Shown one piece after another: positions 1 to 9,319 of a DNA stretch of 64,000 nt. This DNA comes from Paenibacillus pinistramenti (GTDB taxonomy: Bacteria > Bacillota > Bacilli > Paenibacillales > Paenibacillaceae). The notes under the pieces were generated by a model. The model was not told the origin of the DNA and searched no databases. It was given only the letters and a program-made list of their open reading frames with translations. A program made the position numbers and the translations under genes. The DNA lies in assembly GCF_005869875.1 (NCBI RefSeq), contig NZ_VAWG01000003.1, forward strand, positions 124,001 to 188,000. Direction: 5' to 3'. How positions within the stretch are numbered: the stretch's first letter is position 1; every line of letters starts with the position of its first letter.

Positions 1-1195
1 CGCACGGCTTCTGGTCATGCTGCTCTCCAAAATAATCCAGCATCGCCCAGCGCAGGCACTTGTTCGTGTAGCAGTATTCAATCATCTGCTGCAGCTTGCG
101 GTACTCACCTTTCTTACGGCTGTCATCATGCGGATTCTGCTCAATCAGGAACTTCTGGGTGATGATATCCTGCGCGCTGAACAGCAGAATACATTCGCTC
201 GGCTCACCGTCCCGTCCTGCCCGGCCCGCCTCCTGGACATAGGCCTCCATATTCTTCGGCATGTTGTAGTGGATGACGTACCGGACGTTGGATTTGTCGA
301 TACCCATACCAAAGGCGTTGGTTGCGACGATCACCCTGATGTCGTCATACAAAAAAGCCTCCTGCATCTCTTCCCGCTCTTCATCTCCCAGACCGGCATG
401 GTACCGGCCGGCAGCGAAGCCTGCCTGGCGCAGACGCTCATACAGATCATCCACATCCTTGCGTGTCGCGGCGTATATAATGCCCGCCTGGGCTTCGTGA
501 TTCCGGACGTACTCAAGAATAAATTCCCGCTTGTTCTCACCGCGCAGCACGGACATGGCCAGGTTGTCCCGGCCGAGCCCAGTAATAAAGACCGACGGAT
601 CCTCCAGCCGCAGCAGGCGGAGCATATCCTCCGTCACCTCCGGCGTCGCTGTAGCCGTAAAGGCTGCGACAACCGGACGCTCGGGCAGGCTCTCCACGAA
701 CGGCGCTACCGCGAGGTAGCTTGTCCGGAAGTCGTGTCCCCACTGCGATACGCAGTGGGCTTCGTCCACGGCTACGCAGGAGATCGGCAGCTCGCTCATC
801 TCCTGGCGGAACCAGTCCAGCTCGAGCCGCTCCGGCGCGACGTACAGCAGCTTGAGATCGCCGCGGCGCGCAGCCCGGATTCGGTCGTTCGCTTCTCTGC
901 CCGTGAGCGTGCTGTTGATATATGCGGCCGGAATGCCCATAGCCGTCAGCGCATCCACCTGGTCCTTCATCAGTGAGATCAGCGGCGACACGACAAGGGT
1001 AAGTCCGGGCGCCAGCAGCGCCGGAATCTGGTAGCAGATCGACTTGCCGCCGCCGGTCGGCAGGATGCCGAGCGTGTCTTTGCCGGACAGCAGGCTCTCG
1101 ACAATTTTGACCTGGCCTTCCCGGAAGTCGGGATAGCCGTAATATTTTTGCAGCAGCTCTCTGGCTGTATCCATAGTAGGAATTTCAACGTTCAT
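1..1195 (-). CDS. recQ: ATP-dependent DNA helicase RecQ (C-terminus beyond window)
   Basis: Superfamily 2 3'-5' DNA helicase used in recombination and repair of stalled forks. The translation from ATG at 1195 begins MNVEIPTMDTARELLQKY and is open to the window edge (about 398 residues visible). It shows Walker A (PTGGGKSICYQ), motif II (VDEAHCVSQWGHDFR, the RecQ aromatic-rich loop), FTATATP, and motif VI (QEAGRAGRDGEPSEC). The start of the zinc-binding RQC region (IEYCYTNKCLRWAMLDYFGE) is visible before the edge, so the remaining zinc cysteines and any HRDC domain lie outside. GAGGAG sits about 11 nt before the ATG. It diverges from the rRNA methyltransferase gene. Confidence 0.95.
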   Translation of the reverse strand, partial: MNVEIPTMDTARELLQKYYGYPDFREGQVKIVESLLSGKDTLGILPTGGGKSICYQIPALLAPGLTLVVSPLISLMKDQVDALTAMGIPAAYINSTLTGREANDRIRAARRGDLKLLYVAPERLELDWFRQEMSELPISCVAVDEAHCVSQWGHDFRTSYLAVAPFVESLPERPVVAAFTATATPEVTEDMLRLLRLEDPSVFITGLGRDNLAMSVLRGENKREFILEYVRNHEAQAGIIYAATRKDVDDLYERLRQAGFAAGRYHAGLGDEEREEMQEAFLYDDIRVIVATNAFGMGIDKSNVRYVIHYNMPKNMEAYVQEAGRAGRDGEPSECILLFSAQDIITQKFLIEQNPHDDSRKKGEYRKLQQMIEYCYTNKCLRWAMLDYFGEQHDQKPC

Positions 1196-1329
1196 CGTAA
1201 TAAAGACTCCTCAATATAACAGGCTTAAAATAACAGACAGTAACGTTACGAATTTATGTTCCTCTGTTAAGTTTACCGGGGTTTACAGGATTGGGCAACC
1301 AAGCGGAAGGCTTTTTCAGGCAGGCTGCA

Positions 1330-1358
1330 TTGACCGTGCGGGCATAAAAAAGTATCAT
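1330..1358 (+). promoter_or_regulatory. sigma-A promoter for rlmCD
   Basis: TTGACC at 1330-1335 and TATCAT at 1353-1358 are separated by 17 nt. The predicted start (about 1365) lies just ahead of the methyltransferase gene. Confidence 0.6.
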
Positions 1359-1394
1359 TCCTTTATAAAACTAAGCAGGATGGAGATTCAAACA

Positions 1395-2918
1395 ATGAAA
1401 CCTGGCAAAGCTAAGCCGCCTCAAACTGGCAAAACCTTTCAAGCCGGAGCTGCACGTGGTCAAGGTCAAGGCTCAAAACGCGGAAGCAGACCCGTCCCGA
1501 ACAAACTTCCAGGGGACAAGCCGCGGGCTTCCCGCCACGAGCATGCGGAAGAGGTCCGGAACGGCGACCGGCTGATTATTACTATTAAACGGATGGGCAT
1601 TAACGGCGAAGGGGTCGGGTATTACCGCCGCAAAGCGGTTTTTATTGAAGGAGCCATTCCCGGAGAAGTGATCCGCGCTTCAGTAACCAAGGTAGAAGAG
1701 AAATTTATTCAGGCAAAGATCGACGAAATCGAAAAACGCTCCCCCTACCGCGTCGACGCGCCATGCCCGGTGTTCGGCATCTGCGGCGGCTGCCAGATTC
1801 AGCATATGTCTTATGAAGGCCAGCTCAAAGCGAAAGAAGACCTCGTCCGGGAAGCCTTCTCCCGCTATTCGGGTCTGGAAAATGTCCGGATGAAGCCGAT
1901 GCTGGGCATGGATCATCCCTGGGACTACCGCAATAAAGCCCAGCTGCAGCTGGGCTTGCGCCAGGAAGGAATTATCGCCGGGCTTTATTCTGCCGGAACC
2001 CATGAGCTGGTGGATATAACGGGCTGTCCGATTCAGCATCCCGAAGTCAACCGGGCGGTGGACAAGGTCCGGAACGTGCTTCAGGAGCTCGGCATTCCGG
2101 TTTATCAGGAGAGAAGCAATAAAGGGCTTGTCCGCAGCATCGTGGTGCGGCTGGGCTTCCAGTCCCGCCAGCTGCAGGTGACGCTGGTTGCGGCCAAGAG
2201 CCAGCTTCCGCAGGAAAGCGAGCTGGTGAAGCATATCCGGCTGGCCTTGCCTGAAGTCACCAGCATCGCCTTGAATGCCAATCCGCGGAACACCTCGCTG
2301 ATCTTTGGCGATCATACCCGCATTCTGTGGGGCTCGGATACGATCGACGAGTCGCTCGGCGATCTCGAGTTCACGCTCTCGCCCCGCGCGTTCTTCCAGC
2401 TGAACCCGCTGCAGACGGTCAAGCTGTACGAGTCCGTCCGCGCCGCAGCCGCGCTGACCGGCAAGGAAACCGTGGTCGACGCCTACTGCGGCACGGGCAC
2501 GATCGGCTTATGGCTTGCGCCGAACGCCGCCGAGGTGCGCGGCATCGAAACCATCGCGGAAGCGGTACAGGATGCCAAAGCCAATGCCGAGCGCAACGGC
2601 CGCAGCAACGCCTCCTTCCACGCGGGGCGTGCCGAGGAGCTGCTCCCGCGCTGGGTCAAGTCCGGCTTCTCGCCGGACGTCATCGTGGCCGACCCGCCGC
2701 GGACGGGTCTCGATCCCGTCTTCCTCGAAACCGTGCTGCGGACGAAGCCGAAGCGCTTCGTCTATGTCTCCTGCAATCCTTCTACCCTGGCGAAGGACTG
2801 CAAGGTGCTGACAGACGGCGGCTACAAGGTTGAGTGGGTGCAGCCGGTGGACATGTTCCCGCAGACGAGTCATGTGGAGTGTACAGTGTTACTTAAATGG
2901 AACGGGGCTTCCGATTAA
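1395..2918 (+). CDS. rlmCD: 23S rRNA (uracil-C5)-methyltransferase, RlmCD/TrmA family
   Basis: SAM-dependent enzyme making 5-methyluridine in 23S rRNA; in Bacillus one enzyme (YefA/RlmCD) modifies both U747 and U1939. After a basic Gly/Lys/Pro-rich N-terminus comes a TRAM RNA-binding domain (RMGINGEGVGYY), a Cys cluster for a [4Fe-4S] centre (CPVFGICGGCQIQH), the SAM site (VDAYCGTGTIGLW) and the catalytic Cys motif (YVSCNPSTLAKD). About 507 residues, slightly long because of the tail. An ATG at 1380 is also in frame, but its purine stretch abuts the codon, whereas ATG 1395 has GGAG about 9 nt upstream, so I prefer 1395. RlmCD rather than RlmD is inferred from the host group. Confidence 0.92.
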   Translation: MKPGKAKPPQTGKTFQAGAARGQGQGSKRGSRPVPNKLPGDKPRASRHEHAEEVRNGDRLIITIKRMGINGEGVGYYRRKAVFIEGAIPGEVIRASVTKVEEKFIQAKIDEIEKRSPYRVDAPCPVFGICGGCQIQHMSYEGQLKAKEDLVREAFSRYSGLENVRMKPMLGMDHPWDYRNKAQLQLGLRQEGIIAGLYSAGTHELVDITGCPIQHPEVNRAVDKVRNVLQELGIPVYQERSNKGLVRSIVVRLGFQSRQLQVTLVAAKSQLPQESELVKHIRLALPEVTSIALNANPRNTSLIFGDHTRILWGSDTIDESLGDLEFTLSPRAFFQLNPLQTVKLYESVRAAAALTGKETVVDAYCGTGTIGLWLAPNAAEVRGIETIAEAVQDAKANAERNGRSNASFHAGRAEELLPRWVKSGFSPDVIVADPPRTGLDPVFLETVLRTKPKRFVYVSCNPSTLAKDCKVLTDGGYKVEWVQPVDMFPQTSHVECTVLLKWNGASD

Positions 2919-2932
2919 GCCCCCTTCTTTTC
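2905..2932 (+). terminator. intrinsic terminator after rlmCD
   Basis: GGGGCTT (2905-2911) pairs with AAGCCCC (2918-2924), followed by CTTCTTTT. The stop codon lies inside the hairpin. A second GC hairpin (2938-2955) follows without a T-run. Confidence 0.6.
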
Positions 2933-3508
2933 CAATGCCCCGGTGAAGCGGGGCGGTTAATGCTGAGTGAATTTCTTTGATTGTTCCGTCTGTCTTTGTT
3001 GATTTCATTTTTTTTGATAAGACGTTGAAGGATTTGTTTCAAAACTTTTTCATCATCAATACTAGTTCAGCAAGCGGAAGATTTGTTTTCCAAAGGCACC
3101 GAGTTGTTCTCCGTGTCTTTTCTAGTTTCTAAAGCACTCTTGGATTGCTTTTCATTTGCTTTGCTGTTACACGCCCCATACATAAGTTCCGCCGTCCTTC
3201 CTCCTTCTGACCTTCCGGAAAGTACAAATACACTTTCGTTCCCGTTGCTCTTGTTCTGCCCTTTTTGGTTCATCTTTTCAAAATAGTTTCTGATTTTGTA
3301 CATTCCCCAATCTTGGTAAAAATTGGGGTCAAAGATTCCCCTTAAAGATAGATAGGAGGATGTTCTCTAGTTGGACGCTGGCCGTTTCATGTATTCGAAA
3401 AGATGTGAAACCAAAAAAGGAAGGGGTTGAATTATTAGGAGTACATTTTTCTTCGCCCTTCGGGGAATGACTAATAATCAAAAAGTTGGGTATAGGGGAT
3501 GAACAACC
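2933..3508. other. AT-rich intergenic stretch, no convincing gene
   Basis: About 575 nt, clearly more AT-rich than the flanking genes. Short opposed reading frames (78 codons on minus at 3067-3303, 67 codons on plus at 3083-3286) have no ribosome site at usable spacing and no recognisable domain. CCCCAAT (3305-3311) and ATTGGGG (3322-3328) form an inverted repeat. This may be decayed sequence of the same foreign patch as the next gene. Confidence 0.4.
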
Positions 3509-4069
3509 GTGAAGCCAATTCAAGACCCAGAGAAGTTGAAGAAGGTTGGCGAGTTTTACGATAGGGTAACACAAACTCACTATGACTATTTTGATTATTG
3601 GTTACATAACACCTTATTCCATTGGGATTTCTGGATATCTCTTATACTCACTATCTTACCGTGGGCGGTTTGGTTAAAGTTCAGAAAAGAAGAAAGTAGC
3701 GACCGTTTGTTATTCGTTGCTTTTTTCGTGATCATACTTTCTTCCTGGTTAGACTTTATAGGTACTGATTACGGATTGTGGTACTACACTGGTAAAATAA
3801 TTCCAACAATTCCAGTCTATATACCGTGGGACATGTGTTTACTTCCAGTTTTCATTTTGTTTCTTATACAATATAAACCTGAAGTTTCACCAATAATTAA
3901 AGGTCTGATATTTGCTGGTGTTAGTACCTTTATTGGAGAGCCTATCTTCTTATGGCTAGGTTTTTATGTATTGAAGAAGTGGAGTATTTTTTACTCGTTT
4001 CCAATCTATTTCCTGATATATCTTGCTTCCCACAAGTTAAGCAAACGAACTAAGTTTTCTAAGTTGTAA
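3509..4069 (+). CDS. CBO0543-family-like integral membrane protein
   Basis: 186 residues with several hydrophobic helices: roughly residues 38-54, 67-85, 92-100, 108-122, 130-150 and 160-175. A short charged N-terminus carries FYDRVTQTHYDYFDYWLHNTLFHWDFW. The pattern and length resemble the CBO0543 family of uncharacterised membrane proteins found in spore-forming Bacillota; no function is established. The start is GTG 3509 with AGGGGA upstream; the ATG at 3499 is out of frame. Codon use is much more AT-rich than that of its neighbours and the gene stands alone between terminators, so horizontal acquisition is likely. Confidence 0.7.
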   Translation: MKPIQDPEKLKKVGEFYDRVTQTHYDYFDYWLHNTLFHWDFWISLILTILPWAVWLKFRKEESSDRLLFVAFFVIILSSWLDFIGTDYGLWYYTGKIIPTIPVYIPWDMCLLPVFILFLIQYKPEVSPIIKGLIFAGVSTFIGEPIFLWLGFYVLKKWSIFYSFPIYFLIYLASHKLSKRTKFSKL

Positions 4070-4085
4070 TTTGTTTGTTTCCAAT

Positions 4086-4118
4086 GAGACGCGAGAACAA
4101 CTCGTGTCTCTTTTTTTT
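4086..4118 (+). terminator. intrinsic terminator after the CBO0543-like gene
   Basis: GAGACGCGAG (4086-4095) pairs with CTCGTGTCTC (4101-4110) with one G-U pair, followed by eight T. Confidence 0.85.
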
Positions 4119-4247
4119 CGCAAATAGAGCTAGACTAGTAAAATAGACTCATATTTTTACCGAATTTTGCCGAAATATAGATGTAGACTGATTCATCCAA
4201 GGTATCTCGCAGACAACGTAGTAACCGCACAAGTGGAGGGCCCCCTT

Positions 4248-7200
4248 ATGTCATTATCCTATGTTTATTCTTTAATGTTCTTTATTGCTTTCGCCATCTA
4301 TTTTATTTTGGGGATCTACACCATTTCCCTCAACACAAAAAGCATGTTAAACCGGCTGTATCTGGCAGCATGTCTGGCAATGTCCATATGGGCATTCTGT
4401 TTCTCTATTGCCAATTCAGCGCACAATTATGAGACGGCTATACTTTGGCGCAGACTGGCTTCTGCCGGCTGGGGAACCGTGTACAGCCTCCTGCTGAATT
4501 TTTATTTCATCTTAACGGAGAAAGAGCGGATTCTGAAGAACAAATGGCTCTTTGTGCTGCTGTACCTGCCAGCGGTGTGGAACGTATATACATTTGGAAT
4601 AAGTGAGACCGCAGGGGAAAAGTACAAGCTGATCAATACTGCGGGTGGCTGGGTTAATGTTTCGACGAACAGCTGGGAGGATTTGTATTTCAACCTTTAC
4701 TATGTATTGTTTACTAGTGCGGGATTGCTTCTGCTCTGGAATTGGGGAAGGAGAACCAAAGATCCGGCAAAGAAGAAGCAGGCCTACCTGTTTCTAACCT
4801 CCTATTTTATAACAATGATCCTTGGCACGATGACCGATGTGGTTGTAAATACATATACTCCGTATTCGATTCCTCAGCTGGCGCCTGTTATTATCCTTCT
4901 GCCTACGACTGCCATTTTTTATGCAATTAAACGGTATGGACTAATGGGCCTGGGGACAAGCGATCGTGCTGAGCCAGGTAAGATCTTGAGTGCGGTGAAC
5001 CTGGAGAAATTCATGAAAATCATGTCCTTTGTGTATGTTATCGGAGGGCTGTTGAATTTTGCTTCCCAGTATTTTCTTAATCTGCAGCACCCTCATCTTC
5101 ACGCGATTTTATTTTCTAGTTTATTCTTTTTGATGATAGGAGCTCTGCTGACGCTTATTAATTTGTTTCCTATCAAGGCGGATCTTAAAGAGTTTATTTT
5201 CGTTATTATTATGCTCGTGACCCTGCTGCTGATCGCGGTTAACTTTATTGATACGGCAAGCATTACTATATGGGCTACACCTTTTATTGTCATCATGCTG
5301 TCCGTCCTATTCAACAAACGGTTTATGATCTTCTGGATCGGCCTATCCATTCTGGCTACGCAGATTTACATTTGGGTGAGAATGCCGGGGGCCGACGTCC
5401 GGGTTGACGGGTCCGACTATCTTGTGAGAATCGGCATCTTGAGCATTACCCTCGGGCTGGCCTATTTCGTCAACCGGGTATATGTCCAGCGTCTTGATGA
5501 AAATGAAGCACAAATCCGGTTTCAAAAAATGGTCTCTCAAATTTCGGGTGAATTTGTCAAGGTTACCGAATCTGATTTGGATCAGAAAATTAATGCTCTG
5601 TTAGAGCTGAGCGGCAGTCATTTCCAGGTCGACCGGACTTTCTTCGTAAGTTTAACGGATGAGCAGAAGATTTATGAATGGTGCAATGAAGGCGTCGAAT
5701 CCGCGGCTGACATTATAACAGAGCTGGCCAGCGAAGCATTCCCGTGGTGGATGAACGAGACTTTAAAGACGAACTTCGTCACGATTACAGACGTGGATTT
5801 GCTGCCCCCGGAAGCACAGGCAGTCAAGGAGATGTTCCACTCTCACCAGATGAAATCGCTGATCTCCATTGCGGTTAGGAATAATGACAAAATTTTGGGT
5901 CTCTTGTTCTTTGCATCCGTCAAGGCGGCAGATACTTTTAGGGGGAATCACCAGGAGCTGCTGAACATTCTGGCCAATTTACTGTCCGATGCGCTGGTCA
6001 AAGTGGAAGCTGAGAAAGAAATCAGCTACATGGCATACTATGACGCTTTGACAGGATTCCCCAACCACACCTTGTTCAAGAATCAGCTGGAACAGACGAT
6101 TCAGGCAGCTGAGGCAGCCGGAACGCAGATTGGTGTCCTCTTCATCGATCTGGATTCCTTCAAGAGTGTCAATGACACCATTGGCCATCTTGGCGGAGAC
6201 GAGATGCTGCAGCAGGTGGCACGGAGGTTATCGGGGTGTCTGCGGCCGCAGGATACCGTTTCGCGGTTTGGCGGGGATGAGTTTCTGATTCAGCTTGCCG
6301 GAATGGAACGGGCAGAAGAGATTAGGGAGATCGCAGATGCCCTCATGAAGTCCATTTCTCAGCCGCTTATGGTCAGAGGCCAGGAATTTTTCATTACAGC
6401 CAGCGCAGGCATCGCCGTATATCCAGCAGATGGCGAAAGCACAGACGAATTGGTTAAGAACGCCGATCTGGCCATGTTTGAATCGAAGGAAAAGGGCAAG
6501 AACCAGTACACCTTCTGCTCAGCAGCCATGAAGGAAGGCGTGCTCAAAAGAACGCAGCTGACCAACAGTCTGTACCGGGCACTGGAAAGAAATGAGTTTG
6601 TTCTCTATTACCAGCCGCAGGTGAGTGTTCAGACTCAAGAAATCGTAGGCCTGGAAGCGTTAATCCGCTGGAATAACCCGGAGCTTGGGATGGTATCACC
6701 AGCTACCTTTATTCCCTTGGCCGAGCAGACCGGACTGATCATCCCGATTGGACAATGGATTCTGGAGACTGCGTGCCGGCAGAACAAGGAGTGGCAGGAT
6801 AAGGAACTTCCGCCTGTGCGCATGGCCGTGAATCTCTCGATTGTCCAATTTCAAGACCGGAATCTGCTCAGCATGGTAGACAGAACGCTTCTTGAAACTG
6901 GACTGGACCCGAAATACCTGGAATTAGAAGTCACGGAGAGTACGGCAGCAGATGGCGAAGATTCAATTATCCAGGTGCTCCATAAGTTGAAGGATCTCGG
7001 GGTCACCCTGTCCATTGATGATTTTGGTTCCGGATATTCCTCTTTAAGCAGATTAAAGACATTGCCTGTAGACCGGATCAAGATCGACATGCAGTTTGTA
7101 CGCGGCATATTGAAAGGCAATAAAGATGAAGCAATCGCCAAGACGATCATTCAACTGGCCAACAACCTGAAACTGAATGTAATCGCCGAAGGGGTTGAAA

Positions 7201-7322
7201 CAGCGCCGCAGTTTGAGTTCTTCAACCAGTACAAGTGTGATGAAATCCAGGGCTATTTCTTCTATAGACCTATGCCAGCGTCAGAAATTGAGAAGATTTT
7301 GATGAGCGCGGTAAAAATTTAG
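4248..7322 (+). CDS. membrane GGDEF-EAL cyclic-di-GMP enzyme with 7TM and GAF input
   Basis: Bifunctional-looking cyclic-di-GMP signalling protein of about 1024 residues. The N-terminal half is membrane: a 7TM block resembling the histidine-kinase N-terminal 7TM domain (residues about 5-240), then a second cluster of helices to about 430. A GAF-like sensor (about 440-590) leads to GGDEF (motif GGDEF intact near residue 674) and EAL (EALIRW near 801, ELEVTES, DDFGSGYSSL, KIDMQFV, AEGVET, QGYFFYRPMP). Because both catalytic signatures are intact, it could synthesise and degrade c-di-GMP; net activity cannot be read. An in-frame start at 4167 exists, but ATG 4248 follows GGAGG at ideal spacing. 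It precedes a chemoreceptor, suggesting a motility/surface regulon. Confidence 0.92.
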   Translation: MSLSYVYSLMFFIAFAIYFILGIYTISLNTKSMLNRLYLAACLAMSIWAFCFSIANSAHNYETAILWRRLASAGWGTVYSLLLNFYFILTEKERILKNKWLFVLLYLPAVWNVYTFGISETAGEKYKLINTAGGWVNVSTNSWEDLYFNLYYVLFTSAGLLLLWNWGRRTKDPAKKKQAYLFLTSYFITMILGTMTDVVVNTYTPYSIPQLAPVIILLPTTAIFYAIKRYGLMGLGTSDRAEPGKILSAVNLEKFMKIMSFVYVIGGLLNFASQYFLNLQHPHLHAILFSSLFFLMIGALLTLINLFPIKADLKEFIFVIIMLVTLLLIAVNFIDTASITIWATPFIVIMLSVLFNKRFMIFWIGLSILATQIYIWVRMPGADVRVDGSDYLVRIGILSITLGLAYFVNRVYVQRLDENEAQIRFQKMVSQISGEFVKVTESDLDQKINALLELSGSHFQVDRTFFVSLTDEQKIYEWCNEGVESAADIITELASEAFPWWMNETLKTNFVTITDVDLLPPEAQAVKEMFHSHQMKSLISIAVRNNDKILGLLFFASVKAADTFRGNHQELLNILANLLSDALVKVEAEKEISYMAYYDALTGFPNHTLFKNQLEQTIQAAEAAGTQIGVLFIDLDSFKSVNDTIGHLGGDEMLQQVARRLSGCLRPQDTVSRFGGDEFLIQLAGMERAEEIREIADALMKSISQPLMVRGQEFFITASAGIAVYPADGESTDELVKNADLAMFESKEKGKNQYTFCSAAMKEGVLKRTQLTNSLYRALERNEFVLYYQPQVSVQTQEIVGLEALIRWNNPELGMVSPATFIPLAEQTGLIIPIGQWILETACRQNKEWQDKELPPVRMAVNLSIVQFQDRNLLSMVDRTLLETGLDPKYLELEVTESTAADGEDSIIQVLHKLKDLGVTLSIDDFGSGYSSLSRLKTLPVDRIKIDMQFVRGILKGNKDEAIAKTIIQLANNLKLNVIAEGVETAPQFEFFNQYKCDEIQGYFFYRPMPASEIEKILMSAVKI

Positions 7323-7352
7323 GATAGCAAAAAAATATAATAGAATCTGTGG

Positions 7353-7385
7353 AAGCCCAAGCGAAAAGACTTGGGCTTACTCTTC
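7353..7385 (+). terminator. intrinsic terminator after the GGDEF-EAL gene
   Basis: AAGCCCAAG (7353-7361) pairs with CTTGGGCTT (7370-7378), followed by a short T-rich tail. Confidence 0.65.
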
Positions 7386-7528
7386 TTAAGCAGAATTTAT
7401 GAAGAATAATAAACCCTAAGGAAATTCAAGGAGCAGAATCAAGCAGCACGGGTTAGCCAGCGCGCAGAACGCGAATAATATGATATTTGGATTTGCTATA
7501 AAAATATTACACCGAGGATGGGAAAGTC

Positions 7529-9220
7529 ATGAGATTTACTTTGAGTAAGAAGTTGTTCGGAGGATTTGCTGTAGTTCTCCTTCTATTAACCGTTACAGTT
7601 GCGATAAGTTATTCGAGAATTACGGCTGTTGACAATGAATATAGTAAGCTGATCGACGATAAGGCAAAGAAACTGATACTGATACAGGAGCTGGGAGCAG
7701 CTATTAAGAAAGAGCAGCTAGGAATACGCGGTTACTTAATTCTTGGGGACGATGAATCTATGAATGCTTTTAATACGTCCCATGAGAACTATTTAAAGCT
7801 AAGCGAGAACCTGGGAAATATCATTAAGCTGCCTAAAGCGAAGGAGCTTCTTAACGAGCTGGATGAGCTTGAGCAGCAGTTCTATCAGGTTGCAGCCGAG
7901 GAAGCTAAGGCCAGAGAGCAGAATCAAACGGAGGAATATCTGGAGTTAGTCATCAACCAGGGACACGATATCACACAGGCTTTTGATAACACGGCAGCGG
8001 AACTTACCGCCTATCAGCAAAATGTACTTGATGAAGGTAATGAAGCAACTTCCGCACAAGTTCAGTCAATAAAAAATTGGGTTCTTTTCCTAGGCTTACT
8101 GGCTATCGCAGCAGGTACAGCCACCGCCTTCTATATTGGACGTTTAATTACTAAGCCGGTACAATCCATCTCGGAGGCTGCCAGAAAGATCGCAAACGGA
8201 GATCTCACCACAGAGGTAATTACAGTCAGAAATAAGGACGAAATTGGCGAGCTGGCAGCTTCATTTAATCAAATGACATCTAATCTTCGTGAGTTAATAT
8301 ATGAAGTGGAAACAAATGCGGAACATGTGGCGGCATCGTCAGAAGAGTTAACAGCGAGTGCCGAACAAACAGCCGTTGGATCAGAGCAAATTGCTACTGC
8401 CATGAGCACGGTTGCCGCTGGGGTAGATAAGCAGTTTAAGGCCGTTGAGGAAGCTTCCAGCACGATAAATGAAATGTCTATAGGTGTTAGGGAAATTGCC
8501 GCAAATACTCAAAGTGCTTCCAACAAGGCTATAGATGCCTATGACAAAGCATCCTCGGGCTCAGACGCGATTCGGATTGCTGTGGGGCAAATGAACTCGA
8601 TTCAATTTACTTTCAATGATTTGTCAGAAGCTGTACTTGGGCTTGGAACTCGTTCAACCGAAATAAGTCAAATTATTGGCGTCATTACGGAGATTGCTTC
8701 ACAGACCAATTTGTTGGCTTTGAATGCTGCCATTGAAGCAGCCAGAGCAGGAGAAAATGGACGGGGGTTTGCTATAGTAGCTGCTGAGGTCAGAAAGCTG
8801 GCAGAGCAGTCAGCCCTATCTGCACAGCAAATATCAGAGTTAATTACTTCTATACAGGGCGAAGCTCAAAAGGCAGTCCGTTCCATGGAGATCGCATCCA
8901 AAGAAGTTATGGCAGGCCTAGGTGTTGTTCATACAGCTGGCGATTCCTTTGAACAAATTCAAGAATCCGTTAACTTAGTTTCCTCCCAGGTGCAGGAAAT
9001 ATCATCATCGATTCAGCAATTGGCGGCAGGTACCGAACAAATGGCACATTCAATGAGTTATATAACAGAGGTCTCGGAAGGCACTGCATCCAGCGCTCAG
9101 GAAGTATCTGCATCTGCCGAAGAGCAGCTGGCGACTATGAAGGAGATTTCTGAAGCCGCTAACTCTTCGTCCCTGATGGCTGAAAAACTACAAATCTTGT
9201 TGAAAAAATTCGAACTTTAA
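7529..9220 (+). CDS. methyl-accepting chemotaxis protein, four-helix-bundle sensor
   Basis: Chemoreceptor of 563 residues. A first membrane helix (about 8-28) is followed by a periplasmic-type helical ligand domain (about 30-180) that looks like the 4HB_MCP type, a second helix (about 183-203), HAMP ([19 protein letters not shown]) and a long cytoplasmic coiled coil. The signalling hairpin is [20 protein letters not shown], the CheA/CheW contact region. It would cluster at the cell pole and control CheA. The ATG at 7529 is preceded by a purine-rich GGATGGGAAAG. The ligand is unknown. No sigma-D promoter is obvious, unlike the receptor at 14969-16708. Confidence 0.93.
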   Translation: MRFTLSKKLFGGFAVVLLLLTVTVAISYSRITAVDNEYSKLIDDKAKKLILIQELGAAIKKEQLGIRGYLILGDDESMNAFNTSHENYLKLSENLGNIIKLPKAKELLNELDELEQQFYQVAAEEAKAREQNQTEEYLELVINQGHDITQAFDNTAAELTAYQQNVLDEGNEATSAQVQSIKNWVLFLGLLAIAAGTATAFYIGRLITKPVQSISEAARKIANGDLTTEVITVRNKDEIGELAASFNQMTSNLRELIYEVETNAEHVAASSEELTASAEQTAVGSEQIATAMSTVAAGVDKQFKAVEEASSTINEMSIGVREIAANTQSASNKAIDAYDKASSGSDAIRIAVGQMNSIQFTFNDLSEAVLGLGTRSTEISQIIGVITEIASQTNLLALNAAIEAARAGENGRGFAIVAAEVRKLAEQSALSAQQISELITSIQGEAQKAVRSMEIASKEVMAGLGVVHTAGDSFEQIQESVNLVSSQVQEISSSIQQLAAGTEQMAHSMSYITEVSEGTASSAQEVSASAEEQLATMKEISEAANSSSLMAEKLQILLKKFEL

Positions 9221-9232
9221 GCGGATCAAACG

Positions 9233-9267
9233 AGCAGCTTTCATTTACTTGAAAGCTGCTTTGCTTT
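9233..9267. terminator. bidirectional intrinsic terminator
   Basis: AGCAGCTTTC (9233-9242) and GAAAGCTGCT (9251-9260) form a 10-bp stem with TTGCTTT after it, serving the chemoreceptor gene and perhaps the convergent transporter gene. Confidence 0.75.
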
Positions 9268-9317
9268 ATCCACAAGCTTCATCCACAATCTTTATCCACA
9301 AGCTTCATCCACAAACT
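9266..9317. repeat. four tandem 13-bp units, each with a DnaA-box core
   Basis: Units start at 9266, 9279, 9292 and 9305, exactly 13 nt apart. Units 1 and 3 contain the perfect DnaA box TTATCCACA; units 2 and 4 contain TCATCCACA (one mismatch). All boxes face the same way. The array lies between the terminator and the stop codon of the convergent transporter gene. Confidence 0.8.
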
Positions 9318-9319
9318 TC

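Noticed and set aside
17-976. Long plus-strand frame at the left edge
   Set aside because: Antisense to recQ, whose motifs are unbroken on the minus strand; no ribosome site and no domain.
3067-3303. 78-codon minus-strand frame in the AT-rich patch
   Set aside because: Purine stretch abuts the ATG at unusable spacing, the protein is polar and featureless, and an opposed frame overlaps. Could be a remnant.
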